A stretch of 64,000 nt of DNA, from contig JAJNNY010000018.1 of assembly GCA_022453515.1 (NCBI GenBank), positions 558,001 to 622,000 of the forward strand, given 5' to 3'. The notes beneath the pieces were generated by a model, which made no database searches, was not told the DNA's origin, and saw only the letters and a list, made by a program, of their open reading frames with translations. This DNA comes from Astrocystis sublimbata. Its lineage: Eukaryota; Ascomycota; Sordariomycetes; Xylariales; Xylariaceae. Within the stretch, counting starts at the first letter, position 1. Each line of letters begins with the position of its first letter. Positions 11,461 through 24,673 of this stretch are shown piece by piece. The position numbers and the translations under genes are program-made.

Positions 11461-12075
11461 CTACTGCTGCTTCTCAGATAACGCTGTGGCGACCGCGGCA
11501 CCTGTGGATTGTCGAACGGGTTTCCTGGCGAGGGTCTCGACGAGAACACGATGTCTTCCGTCCGCATCTCTGGCGAGCAGAGTGGCGATGCGTCCGATGA
11601 ATTCGACATGTTGGATAGGTTTCTCGTCGGTCCTGCCGGTTGTCTCGTCGCCGATGAAAGATATGCAGAAGGCTTGAATGACCGTCCCAGGTTTGCCATT
11701 GTCTGCTTTTCTTTCCGGTCGCGACGGAAACCGAGCCTACCACCGTACTTCTTCGCAGCCAACGACCCGATCGGAACCAGAGAGGAAAATGTCGACAACG
11801 AGGGATGAGGTGGTCCTGAAGTCCCAGAGATGACGCCTTGTTGGTCCTATCTCAGTGCACAGCCTTTTTTCAGAAGACGGTAAGCCTGGGTCGGTTCTAA
11901 GACCGATGCGTAAGATTATAAACCCTTGTTCTTGCACAGTCTTGGCTCCTCCTGTTGTCAAGTCTCGGGTCAGCAACGGCCAGTACGGCGTCTCGGCTGG
12001 TGAGAAAGCGAAGTTGATATCGGAACTTTTTGTCGCAAGAATATAAGAGGTGCAGGCGACGGGGGAATGTCCCAC
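11461..12075 (-). pseudogene. Possible decayed or unrecognised two-exon gene
   Basis: One minus-strand frame is open from 12075 to a TAG at 11739-11737, then open again to a TAG at 11463-11461. The upper part contains SYILATKSSDINFAFSPAE, and the lower part PIQHVEFIGRIATLLARDAD followed by HRVLVETLARKPVRQSTG. Both read like protein, vaguely like dioxygenase or cyclase families, but I cannot identify them. A possible GT-AG intron (GTAGGC about 11739 to GGCAG about 11630) would remove the stop and keep the frame, giving VRW+TDEKPIQ. No ATG is visible at the start, only GTG. This may be an intact small gene with a missed first exon, or a relic. Confidence 0.3.
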
Positions 12076-15000
12076 ATATGTACTCGAGATTGGCGACGTG
12101 TGAGGGTTGTCGGTCTAGATTGTAGAGAAGATTTGAAACCAACAGAGATGCCTTCCTTACCTCTTGTCATATATCGACGACAAGATGGGCTGTGTTCCTC
12201 AATACGCTGTGTGCAGCGGGTATGGGGTTGATTTCTAAATCAGCGCGAGATATGGCGATCAGAACGGATGCGGCGGAATCCTGGTAAAGAAGGTATAACA
12301 AATCTGGCAATCCAGTACTATCCCGGGACGTCCATGACTTTCCTGTCGGCCGCTGGTCTCAATGCAATCTGCACGGGTGGTATTTCAGAGGCAAAGGAGA
12401 CTGTCATGAAGGGCCTGCCAGGAGCTGACTGGGGTTCGTACGCCCGCGGCTCCACCGGAGCGCTTCCACCCTTTGCTACCCAAACCCTCTTTATTTGGGG
12501 CCTGTCGAGCCTGTGACGGTAATCACAGCAAGTATAGCTCGCAAGGGGTGTGGGGAGGGGTGGTCGAGGGGGAGCTGAAGGTTGTCAAGTTGTCCAACTT
12601 CCCCGGTCGTCAAGGAGGGCCACGAGGTGTTTAGGTCATTATCTATGGGAGTACTATGGGGCTTTGGGTGCGAAAGACTGGGCAGTATGTTTTGGTGTTG
12701 TCTAATGCGTGTTGCAGTGGTGTGAAGGAGAAGTTGGATTGCGCAGCTAATGTATTGGAAGTCGGCAGGTTGTTGTTGCAGATGAAAGACAAACCGCCCA
12801 AAGGAAACGACATTAAAGTACCGGCGCGACGAGCCTTAGTAATAAGACCTTACTCAACCTTGAAATGGTGGAAATGGAAGCCTTGGGCAAGGAAGCGACT
12901 ATCATATCAGTATGCGTAACTACCTACCGGAGCCGAACCGGAGTGTCTACCAAGCCTACATTACCTAAGTAGCCATTACCTTTTGATTCGACCGACGTGT
13001 TGCTGCCAATGAGAGTTGCTGGTAATTATCGGCTTGCTATGGCAGCTTGTATCCCCCAACTTCTGTTCATTTCGCCTTTCACCTACCTACCCGAGAAGGA
13101 AACCTACCCAAGTAGTACCAAACGTGCATTTTCAACATACCTAACCTAATGTTGGCGTCGTATGATAATCTGTGTACGGCTGGCCATGCAACCATCCCCT
13201 TGAGTTCTGCCTAGACGCTTGCTGCTTGGTGTTGCATTATGGCGCTACTTTGAACCCACATCCAGCAATGCCCAGATACTGACTGCACTTACACACCAAC
13301 TTCTAGCACGTCCATGACTGGCTTGGCTGGAGCTATTACTTACAAGACCCAAATGCTCGCCCAGGATGCCAGGTACTCGACCTTTTATCCCGACAGCGAC
13401 TATGCCGCCAACAGTGATGTACTACAAGGATAAATTAGTGTTTTCCCTCCCTTCGAACGCTGGTGTGGCTGTGTGGACCTTGGAGTGGTGATCGTTGCCC
13501 GTCTCAGGGCTATCTGCCGTACGCATGTTCGGCCTTCGAACCTTACTCGCCCTACCGCTGTCAATAGATGCAATCATGAGTGCAGTAGGTATCTATCTTC
13601 ATTCTTCATTTCACCATGTCACCGTGAGAGCAAATATTAAAGTTGACGAACCTTCCAGTATTCCGTTTAAAAGCTTCCGTACCTAGGTATTCATCCAGGT
13701 CCTTGTTCATAGCATGGGATGCTGTTCAACTTTTTAACAGTTTCCACGAGCCTACACCCACCAGTGACTCACTGCTAGATATTCTAACTATCTACCTAAG
13801 TATAATGTTCGTCCCACCTTCATCTCATGGAATCTATGCATATAGCATATGGCATGTCCTCACTTTGTATTCACATTCGCGCTAACTGCGGCGAGCCGCC
13901 ATTAATAGCACACCTTGGCGGATGTCAAGAACAGCAATACTCGCTGTAAATCCCAGGGAGATCAACGTTGGTCTGAGCTTCTGCCAGGCCCTGTTAGGCG
14001 GGGATCATGCTGAATTCTTTCAGTACGCATATGCTCGAAGTATGCTTCCAAAATATTACTCGGGGTAGATCATTCTTGAACCCACACCCTTTTGAATTCG
14101 TGATACTGTTTCAAGTACCGTCGCAGCTGCGACTTTTCGAGAGTCCCCGTTCTTCAACGCACTCCCGAGGAGAACCCAAGCGCGCAATGGGATAGGTTTC
14201 GTCAGAGATATGTCACTCACTCGTGTAGCCGACCTCCCATGCCTGTGTAAATCCGGAACAGCCATAATGCGGCGCAGGGATAGCTCAGAAGGTGGTCAAG
14301 CCCATGCCGATCAATGCAATCAACACTGATCGGCTCTTGCCCAAGTTGGAACCCCGCCGTGGGAAATGCCGTTACAACTCGAGATAGACGAGGTGGTCAA
14401 GATGGCCAAGAAGATGGTGTTGTAGGTTGACTTATCCGAGCTTGTCCAAACCGATTTGATGCGAGGGTTGAGATCTCTACGAGGTATTATTCCCGGACGT
14501 TGTTGCGCTCCACCCCGAAGCTGTTGAATGATCGTGGCAAAGAAAGGGTGTTGATCATCGACTCGGGCACTCGGGACTCGTCAGGCTCGTCAGGGTCCTT
14601 CCATCTTCAGTAACCCATGGTGGTTAACCGAAGATGCTTTCCAGCTGCCGCAAGCGAGAAGCACCATGAGCCGCAACTCAGCCAAATTCGCAGCCCATTA
14701 GGGCTCGTTTGTCCCTCGCATGCCAAATCAAACCCTTACTTAACCGTTGACTGGCGAGACTGGAAGAGCCAATACGCAAGGCGCCTGCCATGGACAAATG
14801 GATGTCCATCCACAACCTATCTATCATCTAAATGACGTTAGAAACGTGAGCCACTATCCCCACTTGAATAGATTAGGCTGGCTCGGCTGGGTAGCCTCAA
14901 TGCTGCTGCATATGCTCGGAGAAGCATGCAAATGCCACTGGTCATCGCGACCTCCACAACTGCAGTCACGTACTACCTAGTAGCTTTAGCTTGTATGTAT

Positions 15001-15402
15001 GCCGTGCAAGGGGCCGCGTTTGTGCTTGCGTATCGTATTGTGTGTTTACCGTATTCCAAGCCCGATAAGATTGTGTAGGCCAACAAACCAGCTTGGGTGG
15101 CGGAACTCGCACACCCAAAACATGCGTGCTATCGCGCTAATTCTTCTCGTGATGTACTACTGCTGGATATGTATGAAACGGCGTACGAGTTGTTGTTATG
15201 GTGTCGCAGCGATGAGTTAGCCAGCTGATCTGCGATGGGGTAGCTAGCAGATCGCTGTTTCAACACGAACCAAGCCTGCCGCCTGGCCCAGAAAAAAAGT
15301 TCGCAACCCAGTCCCTACCTACATTTATCATACGACAGGCTCTTGAAGGAGAAACTGCATCGACAATCAGCGACGAACTGAGGGGCTGGCTGCCATTTGT
15401 CC

Positions 15403-15421
15403 TTTTTTTTTTTTTTTTTTT
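15403..15421. repeat. Poly-T tract (19 bp)
   Basis: A homopolymer of 19 T on the plus strand in the gene-poor region. It could be the poly-A tail remnant of a retroposed sequence on the minus strand, or simple slippage. Nothing adjacent identifies a parent element. Confidence 0.8.
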
Positions 15422-15765
15422 CGTGCAGAAGTTGATTAACACACCTACACGTAGATAGCTATTCATGGTCAGTTCACGACTCGGTCATGATGGGAATTTG
15501 ATGCAGATTCGTTCTCTAGCGTAGATGTTCGGCTAAGACGGCCATCTGGGGTGTCTTATTGTTTGTACACCACCTTCTGTTAAGTTGAACAATGGTGGGT
15601 GTGTGGGTGGGCTGTCAAGGGTTGTCAAAGAGAGGGGACCCTTGGAACTAAGAAGACCAGGGGTCTCATCAAGGGCCTGAGCAGGGGTTTATGGATTTCC
15701 CGCGCTGCTCCTACCTCCTAGCAAACTACCCAAACACTAAAATGGCCACGAGAAGGAGAAAGGCG

Positions 15766-16015
15766 ATGTGCCACCCAAAATAGATGAGACACTTCCAGGT
15801 TCTTCCAAGATTAAAATCTAAATTCCCCTAGCAAGTGGTATATATAAAATTCCTCATCTTATTACTGAACTATATAGTAGTTACTTAAACATAGTTTATT
15901 CATTATATAATAGCTATTCCTCAAATAAGGGAATATTTACTACTAGGTATATTGTATGCGGACTTAGAAGGTACTTCAGTATACAAGACCGTCTCATCTA
16001 TTTTGTGTACCGCCT
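15766..16015. mobile_element. AT-rich inverted-repeat element (MITE-like)
   Basis: The 15-bp sequence CAAAATAGATGAGAC at 15776-15790 recurs inverted at 15991-16005. Partial similarity extends outward on both sides. The roughly 200-bp interior is strongly AT-rich (15810-15960), unlike its flanks. This architecture suggests a non-autonomous DNA transposon, perhaps AT-enriched by RIP. I could not define the exact termini or a target duplication. Confidence 0.5.
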
Positions 16016-17070
16016 CGAAAGGTCAGGCCGGCGAGAGGTCAGGACCGGGTGTCGAAAGGTCGACTTACTTGGCACCGATGATATGACGTAAGGCCACAAG
16101 GACATGGCAGGCAAACCAGGTACTTGCCTCGCCCACCTACAGCCCAGCTACCTGGAGGTACCTCATCGCATAGAAGTCTCATAACACCACATGTATGTTG
16201 AGATTCAAATAATGAGCCAATGAAAGCAAATATTCCCGCCTGTGCCGCTGCTATTGAGCTTTCCATACAGTGACATACAATATGCGGATGGTTTACGACA
16301 TGGTTTAGTAAAGAAGCACGGTCAAATATCCCCTTCCACCTTTTCTCTCATTTAACTCGATGCTGATGATGAGATGAACAAACCGTCGTCAAGAAATTAG
16401 TTCACGGACCAGCTGAAGAGTTAATTATTCTTGTTCCAATGCTTTCAATACACAGAAGTCTCATTGTTGGATATTGGTTCGCCACAGACATGAAATACTT
16501 GCAATGATCTTACACCTTATGCGTTTGATTGCCAGATATGCAATAGATCATGGATGTCTTCCTGTCTGTGGCATACCGCATTTATGAGTATCTGTTCATC
16601 TGTGCTTTGCTACATCGACATATGAGTTATCGATTTTGACCAGGGGTGAGTTTTGTGGAAACGGCAAACGACTTATAGATACTGCCAACAAATACCTGAT
16701 AATCTGATACACATACCATCATGTAAACCCTTGTGGATCATAACATGGCGGCGCGCTCATGCACTGATCACTATTCCTAATCACGGCTGAAACTGCATAG
16801 ATCTAAAGAATAAAGTGGCTTGGTTAAGTATAAAAGTGACTTGATTACGATTATGGAGACCCGGTTTGAAAACGCGTGCCGGACTCCTCTTATTATGTAG
16901 TGGTATCATGTGGATCCGTTATTCATATCGAAAACCTCGATGCTGTTCACAAGCTGCCGACTGCAGCACGCGAACTACACTCCCATGATTATTTCCCCGA
17001 TGAATTTTGGGCGTTTTGAGAAAGATTAACAACTCTGGGGCTAGCCCAAGAACAAGGTAATCGGTGTGAC

Positions 17071-17734
17071 CTATACTCTAGCTCTGCCGGTGAAGCGGCT
17101 GTTGCGTTCACGATGAAGCCACCAGTACGCAGCACCACTGACGGTGTGGATTAGCCACAAGAGCGCGTTGGTCAGGTCGATCCAGACCGCATTTTTCACT
17201 AGTCAATCAGGGTCAGTTTGCGTCCTCCAGGGCAGGGAATTGGTGACTGTTGAATGTCCAAGGGCACTTCCCAGGCCTGCATAGCGAGCCTGGGGAATGA
17301 TTACGAGAGTGACTTACTGCGCTGAATATCGCCGTTACCCGCAGCTCTCTCGTGGATAAACATCGACCCAAATATACCGAAGAGGGCTATCCAAAGGATG
17401 AATAGTACGGCACTCCAAGCCGGCACAAAGGCGAATCGAATAATCGAAGGAACCGAGTAGAAAAGAACGGTCACAGCCGAGAGACTACCGACTACTATGC
17501 CGTAGACCTGTAGGTCGTATTAGCAGTCGGTCGACGCATCCATCAGCTGGCACGTGTCAGACAACGAAGTTGTCGCGATTCACATACCCATTTTCCATCC
17601 GAGTAAACGTGTGCCTTCCGGGCGCGGTCAACATCAGTGCCGTAGAGGCCAATGACGACGATGGCGAGAATAAATTGGGCGAAATGCAACGCCGAAAAGA
17701 GCAGGTAGCTCTTCGACAGATCACGGAGGGCCAT
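17071..17734 (-). CDS. Small four-helix membrane protein, MARVEL-like
   Basis: Three exons on the minus strand (17734-17588, 17507-17318, 17198-17071) encode 154 residues. All introns are GT-AG and the joins are in phase (GKW+VYG; QR+MKN). Four hydrophobic helices are visible: LFSALHFAQFILAIVVIGLY near residues 12-31, YGIVVGSLSAVTVLFYSV near 50-67, a segment with WSAVLFILWIALFGIFGSMF near 78-97, and a segment ending LLWLIHTVSGAAYWWL near 126-141. The spacing, short loops and basic C-terminus fit fungal MARVEL-domain proteins, which sit in the plasma membrane or endomembranes. The start ATG at 17734 directly precedes MALRDLSKSYL, a typical cytosolic N-terminus. The precise function is unknown. 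Confidence 0.85.
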
Positions 17735-20677
17735 CTTGTATGGCAGTATTGAGGAGCGACCAGGGTAGACGAGGCTGATGTGTGAAATGCGGCAGGGCTG
17801 CGAATATTCTGCGTCAGGTGGGGTGGAGCGCGAGATTGAACAGAACCTTGGAGAGGGCGAGGGCGAGGGCAAGGTTTAATGTTAATGTATGTAAGTACAG
17901 TAAAGTTGTTGTGCAGAGACTCGTAATGAGAGGCGACCGGAGCAAACAGGTTGCGGCTTGCTAAGTCACTCAATATTATCGGCACTCTAAACCAAAGATA
18001 AAGTTTTGAAGGACATGGCCAGCGCATGAAGGTGCGGTGTTGACGAGATGCATGACCTCAGGAACGCTCATGCTCTGATTGGCGCTAGTTGGCCATGACG
18101 TAGCATTATTGAGAATGTGATTGCAATCATAGGTAGATACAGCCGGTCTAACCTCTTACAGTAAGTGCATCTAGATTCTACATTAAGCGCCTATTTACGG
18201 CATCAAGGTACTGCAGCTGATGGCTGCCCTCGACTGCTTGGCAGCTGGCACCCTAGCCGCATCTTTCATCTGCAGTCACAGTGAGTGACCAAGACTCAAA
18301 GAGTTACAACAACTATCGCAGCCATTGCTCACCAACTGTTTTCGGTCTTTGGTTATTGAAATGCAAACTTGCTTAACCAAATAGCAGGGCCCATGACGGA
18401 CGCTAGAACAATGAACGTTTACACGCATGTCTCAGAAGCCATTCGTTTCCAATGCTCCATACCGAGCCTTGCCGCCCGTGTTGACCCTTATCCCGGGTTG
18501 CTACCTTCTCATGCGAGTCTTTCATGCCATGTAACGCCCGGTTTGTATGGACAGTTTGCACTTCTCTTTGGAACCGAGTGCGGGGTATTGCGTGATATCA
18601 CTGAAGTGCAAAACCGAGCATGATAAAGAGTCCGTAATGTCCCAGGCTCCGTGAGCCTTTCATAGTCCAATACGTTCAAACCGCGAGTGCCTCCGTCTCC
18701 AATAGCATGTCTTGACGGACGTGTATAGAACAACCACCCGAGTGGACCACGATATTCTTCATCAACCGGTCGGTATGAACTTCACGAAGTGTGTTCCCAG
18801 TGTCGAGAAAACGGGTAACGTATCGGAGTGTGCGGGTTGTTTTCGAACTAGCTCGTCAATTGATCCGTATACGAGACTAGGACCAAGTCAGCCGCATTCA
18901 AACTGAGGACTCCGACATCGTAAGCCTGGAGCCTGGAGATAATCGAATACGCGAGCATGAGGGCCTGGAACTCAGCCATACGGCGAAACGCGTATTGTTG
19001 GCTTTGACTTTTCGCCTAACATTCCGTCTGACCCAACAGTCTGGATGGATGAAGGAGCCGTTATAAATATGAGTGCCGTGCCTCGTCTTACCTCGTCAAG
19101 TATCCTGCGTCCGGCTACTTAAAGGAGAGCATATTCGCCTCCCATTGACTGCTAGCACCGATGCTCTACTAGACCTCGACAGTGTTTTTCAGAGTATGCA
19201 GCCAGTCGTTGCATTGCGATAGGCTGCGTTTGACTCATGATATGAGACACGGGGAATTATCAGTGCTGTCCGAGTTCGAAAACTCAAAAATCGAAACTTG
19301 CAACAAGACGGGAGGTTCTTCCGTGGGCAACGTCTGGGACACATCGCAAAATGTCGGCATGTCGCGAAATGCCCTCGGCGTTGAGCGTACTCGAAGCTCG
19401 GAACTTGAAAGCGAACTGCAGCCCTCCCCATCGATCAGCTATCTCTCAAGAGGCAAGGACTGGAGAGCTCCCAAAGAACGGAGCCAAGGGCGAAAGTGAG
19501 ATGGGCCATGGGTGCGAGTCCTGCAGAGGGAAATGGATTTCGGCAGCCTCCGCAAATTGGCCCCCGTCCGTGAAGGCCATTGCGGCCAGGCAGAAAACCC
19601 GGACCAGTGCTCTAAACTAGTACGCTAGTGCCAGGAAATCCTCAGCAATGCCACGAAGAAAGTCGTACCGAATTGGAAGTCTAATAATACAGTTCGACAA
19701 GTAGCATTCGGCTGAGAGAGCGTCATGATGGCTACGTTGCCTACCACATGCCACAAAGACTGGGATACCAAGGTATCGTGGGCTAGGCAACAGCTGGTCA
19801 TCTCAGTCATATTTCTCACTCTTCATTTAAACAATTATAGCCAATGATAAATCAGAATGTACTAATTACCGGCTGCTAGGTTGCTGCTTCCGCATGGCGT
19901 CCACTCCCAAGCGTTCGGGACGAATCTGCGGCTGGTCTTATGTTGACACATGGACATATGCGATACGACACTGGTACATTTGGTTTGCAGCATATTGGAC
20001 CAATGCAAGGACGTTCCAGCTCTTCGGTGAAAAGAGAACCAAGTTCTTTCACGTGTCCGCTCAAGACACAATACTCAATGAGGTGTATCTCTGCTGGCAG
20101 TACCTTCCAAATTCCCGTGCGGTCCCACAGGTTCACCGAATTTCAAGGATGGGCGAACTTACATCAAACTACGAGTCCCAAGCATCGTCGATACGATCTT
20201 CGCTGTCTTACCAATTGAGTCGTCAGGTGGTCGTTTTGTAACACCAATCACCGCCTCAACGCGTTGTTGCTACCCTGTGAGCACAGCTTCAGGGGGGAAA
20301 AGCCGCCTTATTTTCCTAATCGTGGCATTTGGCAATTTCGAGGAGCCACCATGTGGAACTTGCGATCCTGGTACTGAAAAATTGAACAAGGTAACATCCA
20401 AAGTCGTAGGATTCTCACCGAAGCCAAATCTTTGCCAGTTGCTGAGCCCCGGGCTGAATACCTACTCACGGAGATGGGGGTTTGAACAGGTTTGAATCGT
20501 GAGTATATAAAAATGCAAATGCCGTGTATTTTCGAGATGGTCTCTTCAAACCACATCGCTTCCATACCCTTCAAAAACACAACTACCTGCTTAGCATCAA
20601 TTCTCAATTCTCGCTCACAAACTCACTCAAATTCACACGCACACCATCCTCCTCAATTTTCGTTTCCTGTCTTCAAG
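17735..20677. other. Gene-poor intergenic region
   Basis: This region lies between the starts of the MARVEL-like gene (minus) and the zinc-finger gene (plus), so both promoters lie here. A CT-rich leader precedes the zinc-finger ATG (20580-20677). The many short ORFs carry no recognisable motif, and no repeat or RNA gene was identified. Confidence 0.4.
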
Positions 20678-21012
20678 ATGTGTGGCAGCAACTACCAGAG
20701 CGGCTACAGCCAGGGTTTCGGCGACCACCACGGCTCTTACCAAGACCGTCACTATGGTTCGTCCGGTCAATATGACACGCACTCTTACACATCCTCTTCT
20801 CGATCTGGAGGCATCCGGAGCACGCCTTCGGGGGACGACCCGAGCAAGTGGCGTTGGAACTGCGTTAGTCTGCACGTTTTCTCTCTCGGATACTTTGACT
20901 AACGAGCTCGTAGTGCAATTGCAGCTTCGGCAACTTATCCTACAACTACAACTCCAGTTGTACAAACTGCTACCACAGTCGAGACAGTGGCTGCAAAGTT
21001 TGGAGTTCCTAG
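20678..21012 (+). CDS. Small RanBP2-type zinc-finger-like protein
   Basis: Exons 20678-20863 and 20914-21012 flank a 50-bp intron with donor GTTAGT, branch-like CTAAC and acceptor TAG. They encode 94 residues. The N-terminal 58 residues are rich in Gly, Ser, Tyr and His (MCGSNYQSGYSQGFGDHHGS). The C-terminus reads KWRWNCCNCSFGNLSYNYN, then SSCTNCYHSRDSGC. This gives W-x-C-x2-C-x3-N-x8-C-x2-C, close to the RanBP2-type zinc ribbon, plus H-x-R-x3-C as seen in small fungal zinc-finger-like proteins. There is no signal peptide. RanBP2 fingers bind RNA or ubiquitin; which, if either, applies here is unknown. Frame closure and intron signals make the gene call solid even though it is short. Confidence 0.8.
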
Positions 21013-24000
21013 CTTTAGGGCATCACCTTAAGGCCATCAGGCCTCATTGAGTGCCGTTCTCCAACTACACGAAAGGGCTTGTCAAGGCAGTGTAGCAACC
21101 AGCTCCCCAGGATGTCATCCACGGGAGGATCAGGTTGGCGACAAGGGGTTGGGGTGCCGAGGGCGAAGAGGGCGGCGGACCGCGAGGGCGGAGGAGGCCG
21201 AGGGCGAAGGAGGTGGCAGGTCTCTCTTGTTGGGGCGCAAACGAATCGGTTAGACAAATGCATAGCATAGATGGCATGGCTCGGGCCGCAATGGTGTTTG
21301 AGAGGACTTTTGATTTCATCTCTTTGGATGTCGCTGTATTTTGCCAGGCCAGCACACGGAGCCTGTGGCTAGAAGGACCTTTAGATAGCTTATAGAAATA
21401 GATTTTCCTTTGTCAAAATGCGAGATTTCCTTAGTTCGAAACCAATGACAATGTCCCAAGCTGTCAACCTTAGGTCGACGGGAGCCAGGGCCTCAAAGGA
21501 CCTTGCATGATTGAGGTATGATGGATAGGATGAACTAGTAAGTGATAGGTTCGAACACCGAAGGGGAGTATACTTCCACCCTGGTATGGCCCTTGCTCTA
21601 GAGGCCTACCCAAGGAACGGGAACTTTTGTGGAGAAATGGACTTCCAGGTTCGAGCTTGAGTGCTAGGCTTCGGTGGCTTCTATGGACATTTGTCACAAG
21701 GGAACACAGTACGGGGTTTGCTCCGTCGATCTAGACGCAAGTTCGCCAACATGAATGTCGCCTTGGAGCCCAAGACGTTCATCACAAAGAAATCAACATC
21801 AGGAAGGCAACAATGGCTGAGCAAGAGCAGCTACCCTCGTACACTGCCACAACACACTTATGCTGCGAGGCAATTCGACGACAGGCTCGCTGTTGGGAGA
21901 ACACAGGAGGCTATGGAGCTGCTTTGAGATACCAACAGCATCGCGGCGAAGTCGGCAGACAATATCTTGCTGAGGCGAAGCTGGGTCTTGATAGAAGGAG
22001 GGCACATAGAGGTCTCGATTCCAAGCTGATCGATCAGTTTCGCCCATGTCAGGGTTGGCCAAGGAAGTAGAAGTATGTGAAGGCAGACTAACAGATCATG
22101 AGCCACACATCTAGCCCGGTAGGCAACATCTTCTCGAGGAAAAGAGCAATTGAACAGCCAATCATAAGCCTACCTATTCAATTTGGCAGTTTTCCTCTCC
22201 TGAGACCGCTGCCTTGATGACGGAACGAGCAAGTGGGAAGTCTTACAGCTGTATCTTGTGAGTATAGTGTACTTCTTTCTGTGTCGCCATGTTACAGCCA
22301 CTTCGCCTTCTTCAGGCAGTCTCTCTATTGCTCCCGTGAGACGCGACGTAAGCGGGTGCCCGTTGTCAGTGTGAGATCAAGCCTGCAACCAGAGTGAGTG
22401 GGCTAGGAAGAGGGGAAACAAGGCTCCCGCTCCGGTGTGCTGGCTTATGCGAGCCTATCTGCGAGTATCCGCTCCATAACATAGTCAATTGGGCTAGCTG
22501 TTAGCTTGACCGCCTTTCTAGTCGAGCCAGAGACTTGTTGCAGGCAGTTCAGTGTACAGAAAGGGCCGCCGTGACTTGGTCGTCAAGGCTGCGCTTGGCC
22601 GCGTTCATGCGGCCCAATGGCCCCTCAGTAGGATGGTGGTGCGCGGTCTGCTTGTATTAGTCTCTGAGGGAGAACATGTATATATTCAGGTACTGAATAC
22701 AAGCAACTGTAGTATGAATGGGACATGAGGCTGGTTTGCCGTTATACGGCCATTCAGGTAGACGTGAGACTACTCGCGCCATCCACTTACCCGAGCTACA
22801 AGTAATGAAGAGCCCTCGACATGGACAAGATTTTCGGACTCTGCGCCGAATATACAACCAAAGTGAAAACAAACAGCGTAAACTGACCTGGTCACTTACA
22901 ATTTAGGTAGTTGGGGGCCGGACTTGGGTAGAGATGGGGATGGGGAAACCGAACTGCTCTCACTTTGCGGTACTCTGACCGAAATGTGTGGTTTGCTTTT
23001 TCTTTTCTCACTCAAAAGGGATAAGCTCGAGTGTCCGTGTAAGTGCGCCCCGACCTACCTACTCAGTACACTTCAGCTGCCCTGTCACCTGGTCCCAACG
23101 ACACGCGGAATAGGCCTGCCGTACGTTGCAGCCGGCGGCCGGACCCGGTCTCTTAGATGCGTTTCGGTACCCCTTCTTGCAAATATTATATCATCTCTTA
23201 CAATATACACCTTGTGCAGATCCAGCGAACGGTAACGTTGTGCTGCTATGCGTTACCCGTCTCCTTGAGGCTCTGCGAGGCGGGGTAGGATGGATACCGC
23301 TCGATTCGGCGAGTAGATTGGTGATTCCCCATTGGCTGTCGGAGAGAGCGAGGGGTGAGGATTGGGTATCAATACATGGGCTCCTGTTCATGTCGGCAGA
23401 CAGAAGGCAGGTGGCCGGCCACGTCTGTGGCAAATCCCCCAAGCCGCCATGACTATCCGCCGAGATGACACTGGCGTGACTTTCGAACCGGAGATTACCA
23501 TGGTTGAGAGCGAAGGATCCAGCCTCAGATGTAGAGAACCTACTATGGAGGTTCCGCGATGTATTACAAAAAATTGGAGCCACAGGCGAGACAGACTCGT
23601 TGCATAGATTATACCATTGACCTGCCTCAAGCGGACATGCTGTTGCGCTGTGGAACTGGGGGCACGTGTAAAATTTTCCATGTGTAGATGATTGCGACAT
23701 GGCGTATGCGTACTTCCATCCTTGCATCTCATTTTCTGATTGGCTTGTCTCGATGTGATCTTTTTTAAGGACAGGCGTTGTAGGCAACTTTCCAACCGTA
23801 GCGTGCGTAGCTGGCGAGGGTGCTCACCTCGAGGATTTCATCATCCTGCCCTTGGTTCTAGACGAGGAGACGACCGGTTCACCTGCCGTCAGACGATGGC
23901 TCCAGCTTGGGCATTGTCCTTGTCAAATGCTGATATTCGATAACCACGGCTTGTGGGGAAAGTGTTCAGCCTTTTTAAGCAGTGCTACCAGCCGGAACCC

Positions 24001-24673
24001 CGGATTGATTCCCTGCTGGCCCAGTGGCTGGCCAAGTGTCTCGGATAACTCTGACGTTAGCATTGGCATTGGTCGTTGGCATTGGTCATACGTAAGTCGC
24101 AGCGAATGCGTATAGTATATACCGAGAGGAGATGGCTGTGGCCAACTCATCTTCAATACCAACCTTGGTTTACAAAACAGGAAGATGGGAATGGCCCGAA
24201 TGGCCCTCGGGTTGGCCTGGAGAGGTCTGGCGACCCCAGGCCCGCTTACCCAGGGCTGCAGGGGTTGTTCAGGGGCCGTGTATAGGTACGTACCTACTTG
24301 TAGATGGGCCGAAGCCGACATCTGGACTTAGAAGAGGTCACCTTCCCGGCACCGGGGGTTCCATTTGCGGCTTTCCGCTTAAACCTCTGCGTATTGCTAT
24401 TTTCGTCTCTCCCAACGCCCATTATCAAGCCACTCATTTCTGGCCCAGAGGTTCGTACTACGAATAGAGAAGAACCACAGCGATCGTCGTTCATTTAGCC
24501 TTCAAGCTCGGTAAGTTGCTCTTTAGTATTTGCCTTCATGCTACCGCCCTCGCCCTGTAAGCGCCAAGAGTCAGACGGCTACAGGCTGCAACCTCACCCT
24601 GCAGCGATAACATAAGCTCGATACACCAACCCTCGCGAGTCGAGATGCGGACACGCAAAGCAACACGCTGACC
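21013..24673. other. Gene-poor intergenic region
   Basis: I find no supportable gene between the zinc-finger gene and the phosphatase. The longest frame is a 198-codon minus-strand ORF (23191-23787) without recognisable motif. A purine-rich GAGGCCGAGGGCGAAGGAGG-type stretch lies near 21150-21220. The last few hundred bases should be the phosphatase promoter and leader. Confidence 0.4.

Larger units (their letters stand above)
12076..17070. other. Five-kilobase gene-poor region
   Basis: I see no supportable gene. Short plus-strand ORFs at 12268-12919 do not match a family I know. The region contains a 19-T run (15403-15421), an inverted-repeat element (about 15766-16015), and an AT-rich patch at 15810-15960. 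TACCTACC-type motifs occur near 13085 and 13800. Confidence 0.4.

Noticed and set aside
14275..14350. GGGATAGCTCAGAAGGTGG, resembling a tRNA D-arm
   Set aside because: No matching T-arm (GTTCGA) or acceptor stem at tRNA spacing.
23191..23787. 198-codon minus-strand frame
   Set aside because: No recognisable motif, no intron signals and no neighbouring exons; an ORF of this length is plausible by chance in 64 kb.
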